Origin: Chloroflexota bacterium | GTDB taxonomy: Bacteria > Chloroflexota > Dehalococcoidia > JACQGW01 | Reading direction: 5' to 3' | Length of the DNA: 14,879 nucleotides | Assembly: GCA_016199325.1 (NCBI GenBank) | Contig: JACQGW010000095.1 | Span: 1-14,879 of the forward strand | Shown here: positions 4,733 through 14,410 of the stretch, one piece after another | Layout: the number at the start of each line of letters is the position of its first letter | How positions within the stretch are numbered: the stretch's first letter is position 1 | The notes under the pieces: generated by a model | The model's database searches: none | Told to the model about the DNA's origin: nothing | What the model saw: only the letters and a program-made list of their open reading frames with translations | Made by a program: the position numbers and the translations under genes

Positions 4733-7700
4733 CTACTCCGCCCACCCCGATCCGTCGCTCCAGTTCGGCGTGTAGGTGCCGCCGCGGAGCGCCCGGATGA
4801 AGTACGCCTGGTTGTCGCGGATCGCAAAGTTGTTGAACGGGTATCCCGCCACGTACCCCTCGTAGGCGCCGTAGACCCAGCGGACGATCTCCCGGACGTT
4901 GTGGATCGTCGTCCCGACCGTCGGACTGTAGACATCCGTCTGCGCGACCACTCGCCCGGCGTCCAGATTGGCCGGATGCGGGACGCTGTTGGGATGCCAG
5001 TTCGGGATGCCGACGAGGTTCCAGCCGTTGACCATCGGCAGCGGCGCCGGGCTGGTCAGCACGTGGCCCAGCAGCGGCAGCTCGCCCGGCTCCCGCATCT
5101 GGAAGAAGTACCCCTCGCCCGGCCGGAGCTCGAAGTCGAAGCCCAACGGCGCTGTGCCACTGATCTGGCCGCCTTCCCACAGCCCCCTCGTCCGATCGTA
5201 GCGGAACACGGCCACCAGTCGGTTGGCGGCGCCCTCATTGGCCGCCCTGGCAAGCTGTGACACCCGGAGGGGCCGCTCCGGCACCAGCGGCAGGTTCACC
5301 GCGTTCCAGCCGTAGCCGAGCGGGATGGTCCGCTCATAGAGCGGCCGCACGGTGAGGACGAACGGCTCCGGCCAGGGCGAGCGCGCCGTCGTGTCGCCGT
5401 GACCGACCCGATACAGGTCGCCGGTGCCGGCCCGGTCGCTCTCGACGTCGAGGTGGACCGGATCGCCGGGCTCAAAGAAGAAGGCTGCCTGATGGTCCGG
5501 CGTGCGGGCGCCGGCCAGGTCGACCCACCAGAAGCCGCTCTCGTTCGTCACCGCCGAGAGCAAGGACGACTGTGGGTTCACCGCCGGCGTGCCGTCGGTC
5601 ACCACGACCGTGTGCTCCAGCGTCACGTAGACGATGGCTCCGCCGACGGTCCGGCCGTGCTCGTCCAGGACCTGGCCGAAGGCGCCGTGCGAGGTCCGCT
5701 CGTCCAGCGTCGGGCCGGTCTGGAACGTGCCCTCGAAGCTCCAGTCCATCGCCTCGTCGAGGAAGATCCGGTATCGGTACGGCGTGCTCGGCAGCAGCCG
5801 GTTCAGCGGATCCGACCCGCCGATCCGGAGCCAGTGCGTCTGGCCGGGGTCGGCGCGGAAGTCGTGCGCGACGGTCGCCGACAGCGGCTCGGTCCCGCTG
5901 ATCCAGTAGGTGACCCAGGCAAGGGCCGGATGCCGCGTCAGGAAGGAGAGCGTCGCCGAGACGTCGGTCACGTTGCTCGTCCTCAGGTTCTGGATCGCCT
6001 GCGGATCCACCGGCCGGATCCGGAACTCGCCCGAATCGGCGGAGCCGAGGTTGCCGAGGCCGTCGACCGCCTCAACCCGCACGACCGCCCGCTCGGAGGC
6101 CAGACCGGACGGAATCGACCACTCGAACACGCCCGTGTTGTCCACCGGGTCCGGCGTAATGGCCGTCCAGGTGGCGCCGCCGTCGAGCGAGAGCTTCAGC
6201 GAGATGCTGTGCGTCATGGGCACGCCCGACTCGGCGTCCTCGGCGTGCCACCGGATCCGGTAGCGCCCGCCGCTGAACCAGACGGCGCCCGACCGCGGGC
6301 TGAAGACCTGAACGGTCGGCGGGTAGCGGTCGGGCGGCGACACCAGCATGGTGGCGTGGGCGGCGTTGTTCTCCGGTGCCGTGTCGGCGTCCGCCGACGA
6401 GATTCTGACGGTGTTCGTCATCCAGGTCGCCCGGTCGACGTTGCCGTCGTCCCGGACGCCCAGGTAGATGAGCCCGCCGGCCAGCGGCGGCAGCGTGCCG
6501 GAGATGGCCCAGGTGACGAGCTGCCCGTCAATCGTGGGCGCCAGCACCGGATGGCCGGAGACCTGCTCCCAGGCAAACGGCCCGTGCCGGAGCGAGAGGA
6601 CGTCCGAGATGACGACCCCGCGCGCCGCGTTCGTCGGGCTGTTGTTCCGGAACTGGATGGCATAGGTGAAGACGGTGCCGGGCAGCACCTCGGTGAAGCT
6701 GCCGACAACCCACTTCTCGACCTGGAGGTCGACGGCGTACTGGACCGTCGTCTGGGCCGAGGTAGCGTTGTTGCCCGGGGTGGCGTCGGGCTCGGCCTGC
6801 CCGATCTCGACGCCGTTGGCGATAGTCAGCCCGCCCGGCGCCGCCGGGTCGACCTGGCCGAGCAGCGTGATAGTCCCGCTGACGTGCGGCGCCAGCGACG
6901 GCCAGCTCCACACCCGCAGGCTGCCCGCCGTCTCAGCCGGCGCCGGCCCGAGGACCGACGTGAGCGTGAAGCTCACCGGCAGCGTATCGGTCAGCCGGAC
7001 GTTCGTCGCGGTGACGTCGCCGGCGTTGCCGTAGCGGATGGTGTAGGTCACCGGATCGCCCGCGAGCACCTGCGTCGGGTTCGACGCCTTGGCGACCCAG
7101 GTGTCGACGACGCCGATGGCCTCGTAGGCGAGGACGAGCGTATCGGACTGGCCGTCCGGGTTGCGAACGACGACGTTGTACCGGCGCGGCTCGACGCCGG
7201 CCGGGACGGTCGCGGCGACCCGGGTCGAGCTGATGAACTGGACGTTGCCCAGCTCGGTCTCGCCGAGCCAGACCCGGATGCCACTCTGGAAGCTGGCGCC
7301 GGAAAGCGTGAGCGTGTGCGGCGCGTTCGTCGTCCCGATCGTCGGGTCGATGCTGATGAGATTGGGCGCGGGCACGCCGGTGACCGTGAGCGTGCCGGCC
7401 GTCAGGACGTCGCCGGTGCCGTTCGTCACGACGACCGCGTGCGCGCCGACGCCGACGCCGGCCGGCAGGTAGTACTGGATGGTCGAGGCGTTCAGCACGA
7501 CGGCGGTGGCATTGGCGCCGCCGACCGTCACCTTGAACGACGGGCCGACCTGGAAGCCGGTGCCGTGGACGTAGAGGATGGCGTTGCTGCCCTGCGCGAC
7601 CGTGGTCGGGTCGAGGCTCGCCACCGTGAACGGAATGACGTAGCCGCCGGACTGGAGCGAGACGTCGTCCACGAACCAGCCGCGGAACCCGTTGTAGAGG

Positions 7701-10700
7701 GCGTCCCGCGTTGCGAAGTGGAGCTTGACGCGCACGTTCCGGATGCCGGCGTACCGCGAGAGGTCGAAGACGGCGTCCTGCCAGGAGCCGACCCGGCCGA
7801 GGCCGTTGTCGCTGTACGCCTGCCAGTGGCTGCCGTTCGGGTCGTTCAGCGGGTTGAGCTTCCCGACGTGGTTCCAGAGGACACCGCCGTCGGTGGAGGC
7901 GTAGACCTCCATCATGTCGAAGCGGTCGGTGTCGACGCCCTCGATCTCCCACCACGTCTTGAAGTGGAGCGTGGCCGACACGAGCCCGGCGAAGTCGAAG
8001 GCCGGCGAGATGAGGTCACCCGCGTTCGCCGCCTTCGACGTGCAGCCGTTCTTCGACGACTGGCCGATGCTGCGGAAGTCATCGCCGCAGAAGGTGCCCG
8101 TGCTGTCCTGGCCGTACCACCAGGACGCCCGGCCGCTGAACGCCGCCGGCAGAGCGCCGTCGTCGGGCAGCGTCACGAGCGACGGATTGATGTCGCTGAT
8201 GACCCGGAGGGTCTGGGCATCGGTGATCACGTGCCAGAAGCCCGTCGGCGTCCAGCCGTTCGGGCCGCTCTCGACGTCGTCGGAGAACGGCAGCGCCCGC
8301 CCCGGCGTCAGCGGCTCGAGGACGAGGACGGCGCTGTGTACGGCGACGTTGTTGAACTGATTCTCGTCCACCTGGCCCAGCGGCTGCACCTGGACGGTGT
8401 TCGTCAGGCGCGTCAGATAGGCGAGGCTCGGGTCGATCCGGAGGACGACCGTGATCTGGCGGGAGGCGCCCACGGCCAGCGGGCCGAGGTCCCAGGCGGC
8501 GGCGCCGGTGCTCTCCGTCGGCGTGATCGGCCCGTTGGCCGCCGCCGAGAAGAGCGTCGTGCCGGCCGGCAGCGTGTCGGTCAACCGGACGGAGGCGGCG
8601 TCGAGCCCGCCGGAGTTGTAGACGCCGACGTGGTACTGGACGGTGCTGCCCGCGAAGGCGCTGGCGACGGGTGCCTGCTTCGTCACGCCCAGATCGGGCG
8701 TTGGGATCCGGGTCCGAATGGCGGCCCAGGCAGAGTTGTTGCCCGGCGCCGGGTCAGCCAGATCCATGCCGATGTCGGCCCGGTTGGTCAGATCCGTGTG
8801 GTTGGGCGCGTTCGGATCGACCCGGACGACGATCCAAATCTCGCCCGACTGGTCGATGGCGAGCAAGCCGACGTCGAAGGCGACCCGATCGGTCAGGGCC
8901 ATTGTCGGCGTCACCGAAGCCGACTCGAACATCGTCCACGGCGCCAGCGTGTCGGTGATGCGGACGCCGGTTGCCTGCGTGCCGCCCTGGTTGCGATAGG
9001 CCAGCCTGTAGGTGACGAGGTCGCCGGGCGCCACGTAGTAGGTGGACGCCGACTTCTCAATCCGGAGGTCCGGCTCGGGCGCCTGGACGTAGATCGAGCT
9101 GGCCCAATACTGATTGTCGCCCGTGTAATCGTCGACCTGGCCGATCGGCTGCGCCTGGACGTAGTTCTGGAGGTACCAGCCCGGCGTCGCATCGGGATTG
9201 ACCCGCATGGTCAGCGTGATCCAGCGCTCGGCGCCGATCGGGATGGCGCCGACGTCGAAGGCGGCGGTGCCCGTCACGTTCTGGACGACCGTGATCGGCA
9301 CGCTCGCTTCGGCCGAGACGAACGACATCCCGGTGGGGATCGTGTCGGTCAGCCGGACGTTCGCTGCGTCGGCCAGACTGCTGGACTGGTTGTTGGCGAC
9401 GCGCACGGTGTAGGTCACCGGCAGCCCCGCCGGCACCTGCGTTCGATAGACGGTCTTGCTGACGAACAGGTTCGCCCGGAAGAGGTGCGGATAGACGTAG
9501 GCGGAGGCGCTGTGGCTGTACGAGCCGCTGTCGCTCCCGGTCGTGTTGATCTGGGCCTGGTTATACAGAGCGACGTCGAGCGGCGCGTCGTCGGCGACCA
9601 GCGCCGTGACCGTGATGAGCCCGCCGGCGCCGGCGCCGAGGGCGCCGAGATTCCAGACCGCCTGGCCGGCCGCCTGGCTCGTCGGCGCCGGCACCGCCGA
9701 GACGAAGCTCATCCGACTCGGCATCGTGTCGGTGACCGTGAAGCCGGCCGCCGGCGCGCCGCCGTAGTTCCAGTACTGGACGGTGAAGCTGACGAGCGTG
9801 CCGGGCTGGACGTAGTAGGGATACGAGCGGTTCACCGTCTTGCTGACCCAGATGCTCGACTGCGGCACCCACACCTGGTTGGTGGACCAGTTGGTGTTCG
9901 GGTTCGCATCGGGCTCATTCGCGCCGACGTCCACCCGGTTGGTCACGTACTGGCCCTGGCGGGCGTCCGGGTCGAGCCGCAGCGTGACGTTGAGGTAGCG
10001 ATAGCTGCTGTTGCCCGGCAGATCGCCGACGGTCCAGACAACCTGGTTGTCGGTCACGGCCGTCGGCGTGACCGACGCCGACACGAACGTCGTCGAGACC
10101 GGCAGCGTATCGGTCAGCCGGACGCCTGTCGCCGGCGCAGCTCCCTGGTTGCGGTACTGGATCTGGTAGGTGATGAGCTGACCCGGCGAGACGTTGTAGA
10201 CGTACGGGCTCGTGTACTTAGACGCGTAGAGGTCCGGCTTGTACTCGTAGACGGAGACGTCGGACGTGTCGGAGTTGTTGGCCGTGTTCGTCTCCGCCAG
10301 ATCTCCGCCGATGTCGACCCGGTTCGTCAGTCTCTGCCACAAGGGCGAGGCGTACAGGGGCGCATCCTGGTCCACCCGCAGGACGAGCGTGATGTAGGTG
10401 TAGTTGCTATTGCCCGGCAGTGAGCCGATGCTCCAGGCGACCTGCCCGTCGGTCTGCACCGTCGGCGTCACCGACGCCGAGACGAACGTCGTCGAGACCG
10501 GCAGCGTATCGGTGATCCGCACGCCCGTCGCCGGTGCCGCGCCCGAGTTGCGGTACTCGATAGTGAACGTGACGGTCTGGCCCTGGTAGACCGTGGACCC
10601 GAAGGGCGCCCACTTATTCACGTAGAGGTCCGGCCTGTTCTCCTGGACGTACAGGACGAACGTGTCCGTATTGTTGTACGTGGTCGATTCGGGCTGATCC

Positions 10701-13700
10701 CCGCCGATGTCGACCCGGTTCGTCAGGGACCGGGAGGTGGTGTTGAAGACCGGCGCATTCGGGTCGACCAGCAGCACCAGGGTGATGTAGCCGGGGCTGC
10801 TGTTCCCCGGCAGGTCGCCGATACTCCAGACGACCTGCGTCACCGTCTGCGTCGCCGTCGGCGCCGATGTCCAGAGGAAGGTCGTCGAGATGGGCAGTGT
10901 CTCGGTGATCCGGACGCCCGTCGCCGGCACAGCCGCCAGGTTCTGGTACATGATGGTGAACGTGACCGGTCGTGCCTGGAGAACGTTGGCAGAGTACTCC
11001 CCGGAGTAGTTGACGTACTTGTTGACGTACAGGTCCGGCACGTACGCCTGGACGTACAGGTAGGATATGTAATAGTTGTTCCACGTTTGCGATTCAGGCT
11101 GGTCGCCGGCGACGTCGACGCGATACTGCTGGCCCCAGTTGAGGGCCGCGTTGGGATCGACCAGCAGCGTCAGCGTGATGCGGTTGCCGTACGTGTAGCC
11201 CGGCACGTCGCCGACGTACCAGACGACCTGATTGTCGCTCGGCGCCGTGGGCGTGAGGACCGGTGTGACCGACGCTGAAACGAAGGTCGTCGAGACCGGC
11301 AGCGTCTGGGTAACCCGCACGCCCGTTGCCGGCGCAGCGCCCTGGTTTCCGTACCAGATCGTCAGTGTCATCGGACGGCCCTGGTAGACGCCCGAGCTCG
11401 GCGATTCGTTGAGGTACAGATCCGGCTGGTACACCTGGACGTACAGCGTGAACGTCCGGAAGTTGTTGGACGTCGATGTTTCCGCTTCGTTCCCGCCGAC
11501 GTCGACCCGGTTCGAGAGAGACTGATACGACGGCCACTGGTAGACGGGCGCATTCGCATCCACCAGCAGAACGAGCGTAATGAAACCGGAGGCGCTGTTG
11601 CCGGGCAGCGACCCGACGCTCCAGACGAGCCGGTTGCCCGTCTGGGTGGTCGTCGGAACCGAGGTCGAAAGCAAGGTCGTCGAGACCGGCAGTGTCTCGG
11701 TGATGAGCACGCCCGTCGCTGGCGCCGGACCCTGGTTCCGGTACTCGATGGTGAACGTGACCGGCCGGCCCTGGTAGACGTACTTGGAGTCGAAGTACCA
11801 GTAGTTGCCCTCGACAACGTACTTGTTGACGGTGAGGTCCGGCGCGTACGGCACGACCTGGCTGGTGAGATAGGACGTGTTGTCGTACGGGTACGGATCG
11901 GGCTGGTCGCCGCCGATCGCGGCCCGGTTCTCCAGGTACTGGTTGATGGGGGCGTTCGGGTCGACCCGGACGATCACGTTGATGTGGCCATAGCCGCCGC
12001 TCTGCTGATTGGGATTCGCCGGCAGCGCGCCGGCCTCCCAGACGAGGACATTGCCCGTCTGCGTGATGGGGGCCGGGAACGCCTGGACGAGCGTGGTCGA
12101 GAACGGCAGGGTGTCCGTGATGCGAACGCCCGTCGCCATGACCGGGCCGCGGTTCGTGTAGTTGATCACGTAGGTCAGCAGGCTGCCGGCCACGACTGTG
12201 CATCCGTAGTAGCACTCGGGGCGGGTGTTCTTCGTCACCAGCAGGTTCGCTGCGTAGTTCAGGATCGTCGCGTAGTTGTAGGAATAGTTGTTCCCCGACG
12301 TCGGATCGACCTGATCCATGCCGGCGGCCACGGCGTTCACGGCGGTCGCGCCGTTCAGCGCCGCCGGGTCGACATCGAGCGTGACGGTGATCGAGGTTCG
12401 CCCGAAGCCGGCCAGGCTGCCGAGGTCCCAGATGACCTGGGTGCCGGTGACCACCGGCGGCGGCGTTGCACCGACGAAGGTGGTCGAGATCGGCAGCGTG
12501 TCGGTCACCCGGACGCCGGTCGCCGGACTGGCGCCGTCGTTATAGAGCTGGATGTAATACGTCACCGGCCTGCCGGCATAGAGATCGGGGTTGGCGGCGC
12601 CCCGGTACTTCTCCACGCGCAGGTCCGGATTCACGTAGCCGGCGTAGAATCCGGAATACGAGTAGTTGTCCCAGGAACTCAGGTCTACCTGGCCGAGCGG
12701 GGTGACGTCGATCCGGTTGTTCACCCAGGCGCCGGGCATCAGGTTCGGGTCCAACTGGACGGCCAGCGTGATGTCGCGCCGCCCTCCGATAGCGATGGCG
12801 CCCAGGTCCCAGGCGACGACACTCGCGGTCAGCGGCGTGGTCGGCGTGATCGGTAGCCCATCCGCGGCGCCATAGGCGACCAGCGTCGTGCTGATCGGCA
12901 GCGTCTCCGTCAGCCGCACGCTGGGTGCATCGGCGCCGGACCAGGAGGCCGGGTTGCCGACGGTCACCGTGTAGAGCGCCGTCCCACCGGGTGCCACGGG
13001 CACGTACAGCCGGTTCTTGTATACGTTGAGGTCCGGCTGCGCCGGCACGGCGCTCGCGGACACCTGAGCAACGTTCGTCCACGGCGTCGGGTCGGCGCCG
13101 TCCATGCCGATCGTGACGACGTTGAGGAGACTCCTGGACATGGAGAGACTCGGGTCGACCTGGAGCGTCAGCGTGACGGCGCGCGACTGGTGCGCGCCAA
13201 GATTGCCGATATCCCAGATGAGCGAATTGCCGGTCTGCGTCGGCGGCGTCGACGCGTCGAATAGGGTGGTCGACACCGGCCGCGTATCCGTCAGCAGCAC
13301 GTTGAGCGCCGGCAGGTTGCCAGAGTTACCGTACTGGACGACGTAGGTGATCAGGCCGCCCGCGCGTACGGAGCTCGGGTACGAACCGCTCGGAGACGTG
13401 CTGAGTGGCGCCGAGACATACTTCTGGACCCAGACGTCCGGACCCGGAACGCTCAGCGCGGTGACCGTGTTCGTGGACACGTTGTCGCCGGGGTTGGCGT
13501 CCGGGTCGCCGTGCTCGATCCGGACGACGTTGGTAAGCACCGTTCCGCTCTCGATCGTCGGGCTGATCTGCGTGACGAGCTGGATCGTCCCCGTCACGCC
13601 GGCAGGGACGACGCCGACGTTCCAGATATACTCGGTGCTGGTATACGAGGTCATGTAGGCTCCCGAGCCCGGATAGTAGGGCGTCGGGCGTGACGAGCGG

Positions 13701-14371
13701 AACACGAGGCCCGGCGGCAGCGTGTCCTTGACGGTGACGTAGGCGGCCGTCGCCGTCCCGCGGTTCCCATACATAATCGTGTAAGTCAGGAAGCCGCCGG
13801 CGATGGCAAGAGACGTATCCGCGCTCTTCTCGACGTAGGCGTCGACGTCGCCCGGCCCCACGGCCACGCCGGCACGGGCCGGCCGAACGACCTTGACGGT
13901 GCCGGCCAGCGACGGGTTGGCGAGCGAGCGGTAGGGGTATTCGCCGGGGACCGGGAAGGTGAAGGTGAATGTTCCGCCGGGGGAGATCTTGCCGGAATCG
14001 AAGAGGCCGCCGTCCGAGGTGACCGAGTGGGGCGCCGACGCCTGGTTGGTCCAGACGACCGTCCCGCCGGCGACGACCGTCGCCTCGGCGGGCGAGAGGC
14101 CGCCATCGCTGATGCTTACGGCCACGGTCTCCGTCACCGGCGGAGCCGCCGCCAGCGCCGGCTCCGCCGGCGGAGCGACGTCCGGGGCGGGTGCTCGCTG
14201 CGCCGCGCCGCCGGCCGGCGGCTGCTCGATGGTTTCCGTAGCCGGCGCGCCTGTCGAGGACGCCGATGCGAGGGGAGCCGTCAGCAACGGCATGAGCAGC
14301 AGTTGGAAGACGACGAGGAGATGGAGGTAGCGGCGCAAAGTCGTCAGTTGCCCAGGGCTCAACCGGTACAT
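4733..14371 (-). CDS. giant secreted multi-domain DUF11-repeat protein, 3212 residues
   Basis: The role is unknown; the architecture is that of a large extracellular or cell-surface protein. A Sec signal peptide (about 1-38, cleavage after ASA) precedes a Pro/Ala-rich linker. A plastocyanin-like domain (about 80-162) keeps one His ligand (PHSV) but has Ser, Asn and Leu where Cys, His and Met would bind copper. Fourteen DUF11 repeats start near 177, 311, 446, 582, 708, 844, 983, 1112, 1247, 1379, 1504, 1633, 1767 and 1892. Then come a MAM-like jelly-roll (2028-2242), two IPT/TIG domains (about 2247-2421), DUF11 repeats 15 and 16 (2422, 2547), an Ig-like domain (about 2678), an Fn3-like domain (about 2787), a carboxypeptidase-regulatory-like domain (about 2894), and a double GWN module (3011-3212). 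There is no LPXTG, terminal membrane helix or known sorting tail. Only four cysteines occur. The ATG start has GGAG 7 nt upstream. Confidence 0.93.
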   Translation of the reverse strand: MYRLSPGQLTTLRRYLHLLVVFQLLLMPLLTAPLASASSTGAPATETIEQPPAGGAAQRAPAPDVAPPAEPALAAAPPVTETVAVSISDGGLSPAEATVVAGGTVVWTNQASAPHSVTSDGGLFDSGKISPGGTFTFTFPVPGEYPYRSLANPSLAGTVKVVRPARAGVAVGPGDVDAYVEKSADTSLAIAGGFLTYTIMYGNRGTATAAYVTVKDTLPPGLVFRSSRPTPYYPGSGAYMTSYTSTEYIWNVGVVPAGVTGTIQLVTQISPTIESGTVLTNVVRIEHGDPDANPGDNVSTNTVTALSVPGPDVWVQKYVSAPLSTSPSGSYPSSVRAGGLITYVVQYGNSGNLPALNVLLTDTRPVSTTLFDASTPPTQTGNSLIWDIGNLGAHQSRAVTLTLQVDPSLSMSRSLLNVVTIGMDGADPTPWTNVAQVSASAVPAQPDLNVYKNRLYVPVAPGGTALYTVTVGNPASWSGADAPSVRLTETLPISTTLVAYGAADGLPITPTTPLTASVVAWDLGAIAIGGRRDITLAVQLDPNLMPGAWVNNRIDVTPLGQVDLSSWDNYSYSGFYAGYVNPDLRVEKYRGAANPDLYAGRPVTYYIQLYNDGASPATGVRVTDTLPISTTFVGATPPPVVTGTQVIWDLGSLAGFGRTSITVTLDVDPAALNGATAVNAVAAGMDQVDPTSGNNYSYNYATILNYAANLLVTKNTRPECYYGCTVVAGSLLTYVINYTNRGPVMATGVRITDTLPFSTTLVQAFPAPITQTGNVLVWEAGALPANPNQQSGGYGHINVIVRVDPNAPINQYLENRAAIGGDQPDPYPYDNTSYLTSQVVPYAPDLTVNKYVVEGNYWYFDSKYVYQGRPVTFTIEYRNQGPAPATGVLITETLPVSTTLLSTSVPTTTQTGNRLVWSVGSLPGNSASGFITLVLLVDANAPVYQWPSYQSLSNRVDVGGNEAETSTSNNFRTFTLYVQVYQPDLYLNESPSSGVYQGRPMTLTIWYGNQGAAPATGVRVTQTLPVSTTFVSASVTPVLTPTAPSDNQVVWYVGDVPGYTYGNRITLTLLVDPNAALNWGQQYRVDVAGDQPESQTWNNYYISYLYVQAYVPDLYVNKYVNYSGEYSANVLQARPVTFTIMYQNLAAVPATGVRITETLPISTTFLWTSAPTATQTVTQVVWSIGDLPGNSSPGYITLVLLVDPNAPVFNTTSRSLTNRVDIGGDQPESTTYNNTDTFVLYVQENRPDLYVNKWAPFGSTVYQGQTVTFTIEYRNSGAAPATGVRITDTLPVSTTFVSASVTPTVQTDGQVAWSIGSLPGNSNYTYITLVLRVDQDAPLYASPLWQRLTNRVDIGGDLAETNTANNSDTSDVSVYEYKPDLYASKYTSPYVYNVSPGQLITYQIQYRNQGAAPATGVRLTDTLPVSTTFVSASVTPTAVTDNQVVWTVGDLPGNSSYRYLNVTLRLDPDARQGQYVTNRVDVGANEPDANPNTNWSTNQVWVPQSSIWVSKTVNRSYPYYVQPGTLVSFTVQYWNYGGAPAAGFTVTDTMPSRMSFVSAVPAPTSQAAGQAVWNLGALGAGAGGLITVTALVADDAPLDVALYNQAQINTTGSDSGSYSHSASAYVYPHLFRANLFVSKTVYRTQVPAGLPVTYTVRVANNQSSSLADAANVRLTDTIPTGMSFVSAEASVPITVVQNVTGTAAFDVGAIPIGAERWITLTMRVNPDATPGWYLQNYVQAQPIGQVDDYTGDNQYWASSIYVQAPEPDLRIEKSASTYYVAPGDLVTYRLAYRNQGGTQATGVRITDTLAPWTMFESASVTPTMALTDRVAFDVGLLAIDQSGEIWIVVRVDPNAPNHTDLTNRADIGMDLADPAPGNNSAWAAIRTRIPTPDLGVTKQAPVASAFAGSTVQYHVGVYNSGGLDAASVRLTDTLPAGTTLFSAAANGPITPTESTGAAAWDLGPLAVGASRQITVVLRIDPSLAYLTRLTNTVQVQPLGQVDENQFNNVAVHSAVLVLEPLTPGRALPFSDDVESGPNGWTPTGFWHVITDAQTLRVISDINPSLVTLPDDGALPAAFSGRASWWYGQDSTGTFCGDDFRSIGQSSKNGCTSKAANAGDLISPAFDFAGLVSATLHFKTWWEIEGVDTDRFDMMEVYASTDGGVLWNHVGKLNPLNDPNGSHWQAYSDNGLGRVGSWQDAVFDLSRYAGIRNVRVKLHFATRDALYNGFRGWFVDDVSLQSGGYVIPFTVASLDPTTVAQGSNAILYVHGTGFQVGPSFKVTVGGANATAVVLNASTIQYYLPAGVGVGAHAVVVTNGTGDVLTAGTLTVTGVPAPNLISIDPTIGTTNAPHTLTLSGASFQSGIRVWLGETELGNVQFISSTRVAATVPAGVEPRRYNVVVRNPDGQSDTLVLAYEAIGVVDTWVAKASNPTQVLAGDPVTYTIRYGNAGDVTATNVRLTDTLPVSFTLTSVLGPAPAETAGSLRVWSWPSLAPHVSGTITLLGQVDPAAPGGLTIANGVEIGQAEPDATPGNNATSAQTTVQYAVDLQVEKWVVGSFTEVLPGTVFTYAIQFRNNSPTNAARGVVISDVLSLRHGPFAWEQVSGHPVLAPTIDGQLVTWAISGTLPPLAGGLIYLGVRDDGNVDRATWMTNTVRISSADADTAPENNAAHATMLVSPPDRYPPTVQVFSPRSGAVWFSGGRYRIRWHAEDAESGVPMTHSISLKLSLDGGATWTAITPDPVDNTGVFEWSIPSGLASERAVVRVEAVDGLGNLGSADSGEFRIRPVDPQAIQNLRTSNVTDVSATLSFLTRHPALAWVTYWISGTEPLSATVAHDFRADPGQTHWLRIGGSDPLNRLLPSTPYRYRIFLDEAMDWSFEGTFQTGPTLDERTSHGAFGQVLDEHGRTVGGAIVYVTLEHTVVVTDGTPAVNPQSSLLSAVTNESGFWWVDLAGARTPDHQAAFFFEPGDPVHLDVESDRAGTGDLYRVGHGDTTARSPWPEPFVLTVRPLYERTIPLGYGWNAVNLPLVPERPLRVSQLARAANEGAANRLVAVFRYDRTRGLWEGGQISGTAPLGFDFELRPGEGYFFQMREPGELPLLGHVLTSPAPLPMVNGWNLVGIPNWHPNSVPHPANLDAGRVVAQTDVYSPTVGTTIHNVREIVRWVYGAYEGYVAGYPFNNFAIRDNQAYFIRALRGGTYTPNWSDGSGWAE
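9870..11842 (-). repeat. recently amplified DUF11 units 6-10 within the giant gene
   Basis: Five consecutive units of about 390-420 bp share near-identical protein cores (VTFTIEYRNQG, then APATGVRITDTLPVSTTF, then VSASVTP). DNA is similar too: a stretch of about 66 bases starting at 10073 matches one at 10472 with roughly six differences, an offset of 399 bp or 133 codons. A further related copy lies near 11270. Flanking units are much more diverged, so this block looks like the youngest part of the array. Confidence 0.75.
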
Positions 14372-14378
14372 CGTCGTT

Positions 14379-14382
14379 CTCC
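14379..14382 (-). promoter_or_regulatory. ribosome binding site of the giant gene
   Basis: GGAG on the minus strand lies 7 nt before the ATG at 14371 and supports that start, which is followed at once by a typical signal peptide. Confidence 0.65.
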
Positions 14383-14410
14383 GTTCACCAGATCTCGGGC
14401 ACGGCCGGAC

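Noticed and set aside
5399..10423. A 1674-codon open frame antisense to the giant gene
   Set aside because: It is a mirror of the repetitive GC-rich coding strand. Its product is Arg/Asp/Val-rich low-complexity sequence without a domain, and the sense frame has a signal peptide, ribosome binding site and clear domains.
9870..11842. CRISPR-like regular repeats
   Set aside because: The units are about 400 bp long, in frame, and encode DUF11 domains.
13888..14132. Functional blue-copper electron carrier domain
   Set aside because: Three of the four ligand positions are occupied by Ser, Asn and Leu.
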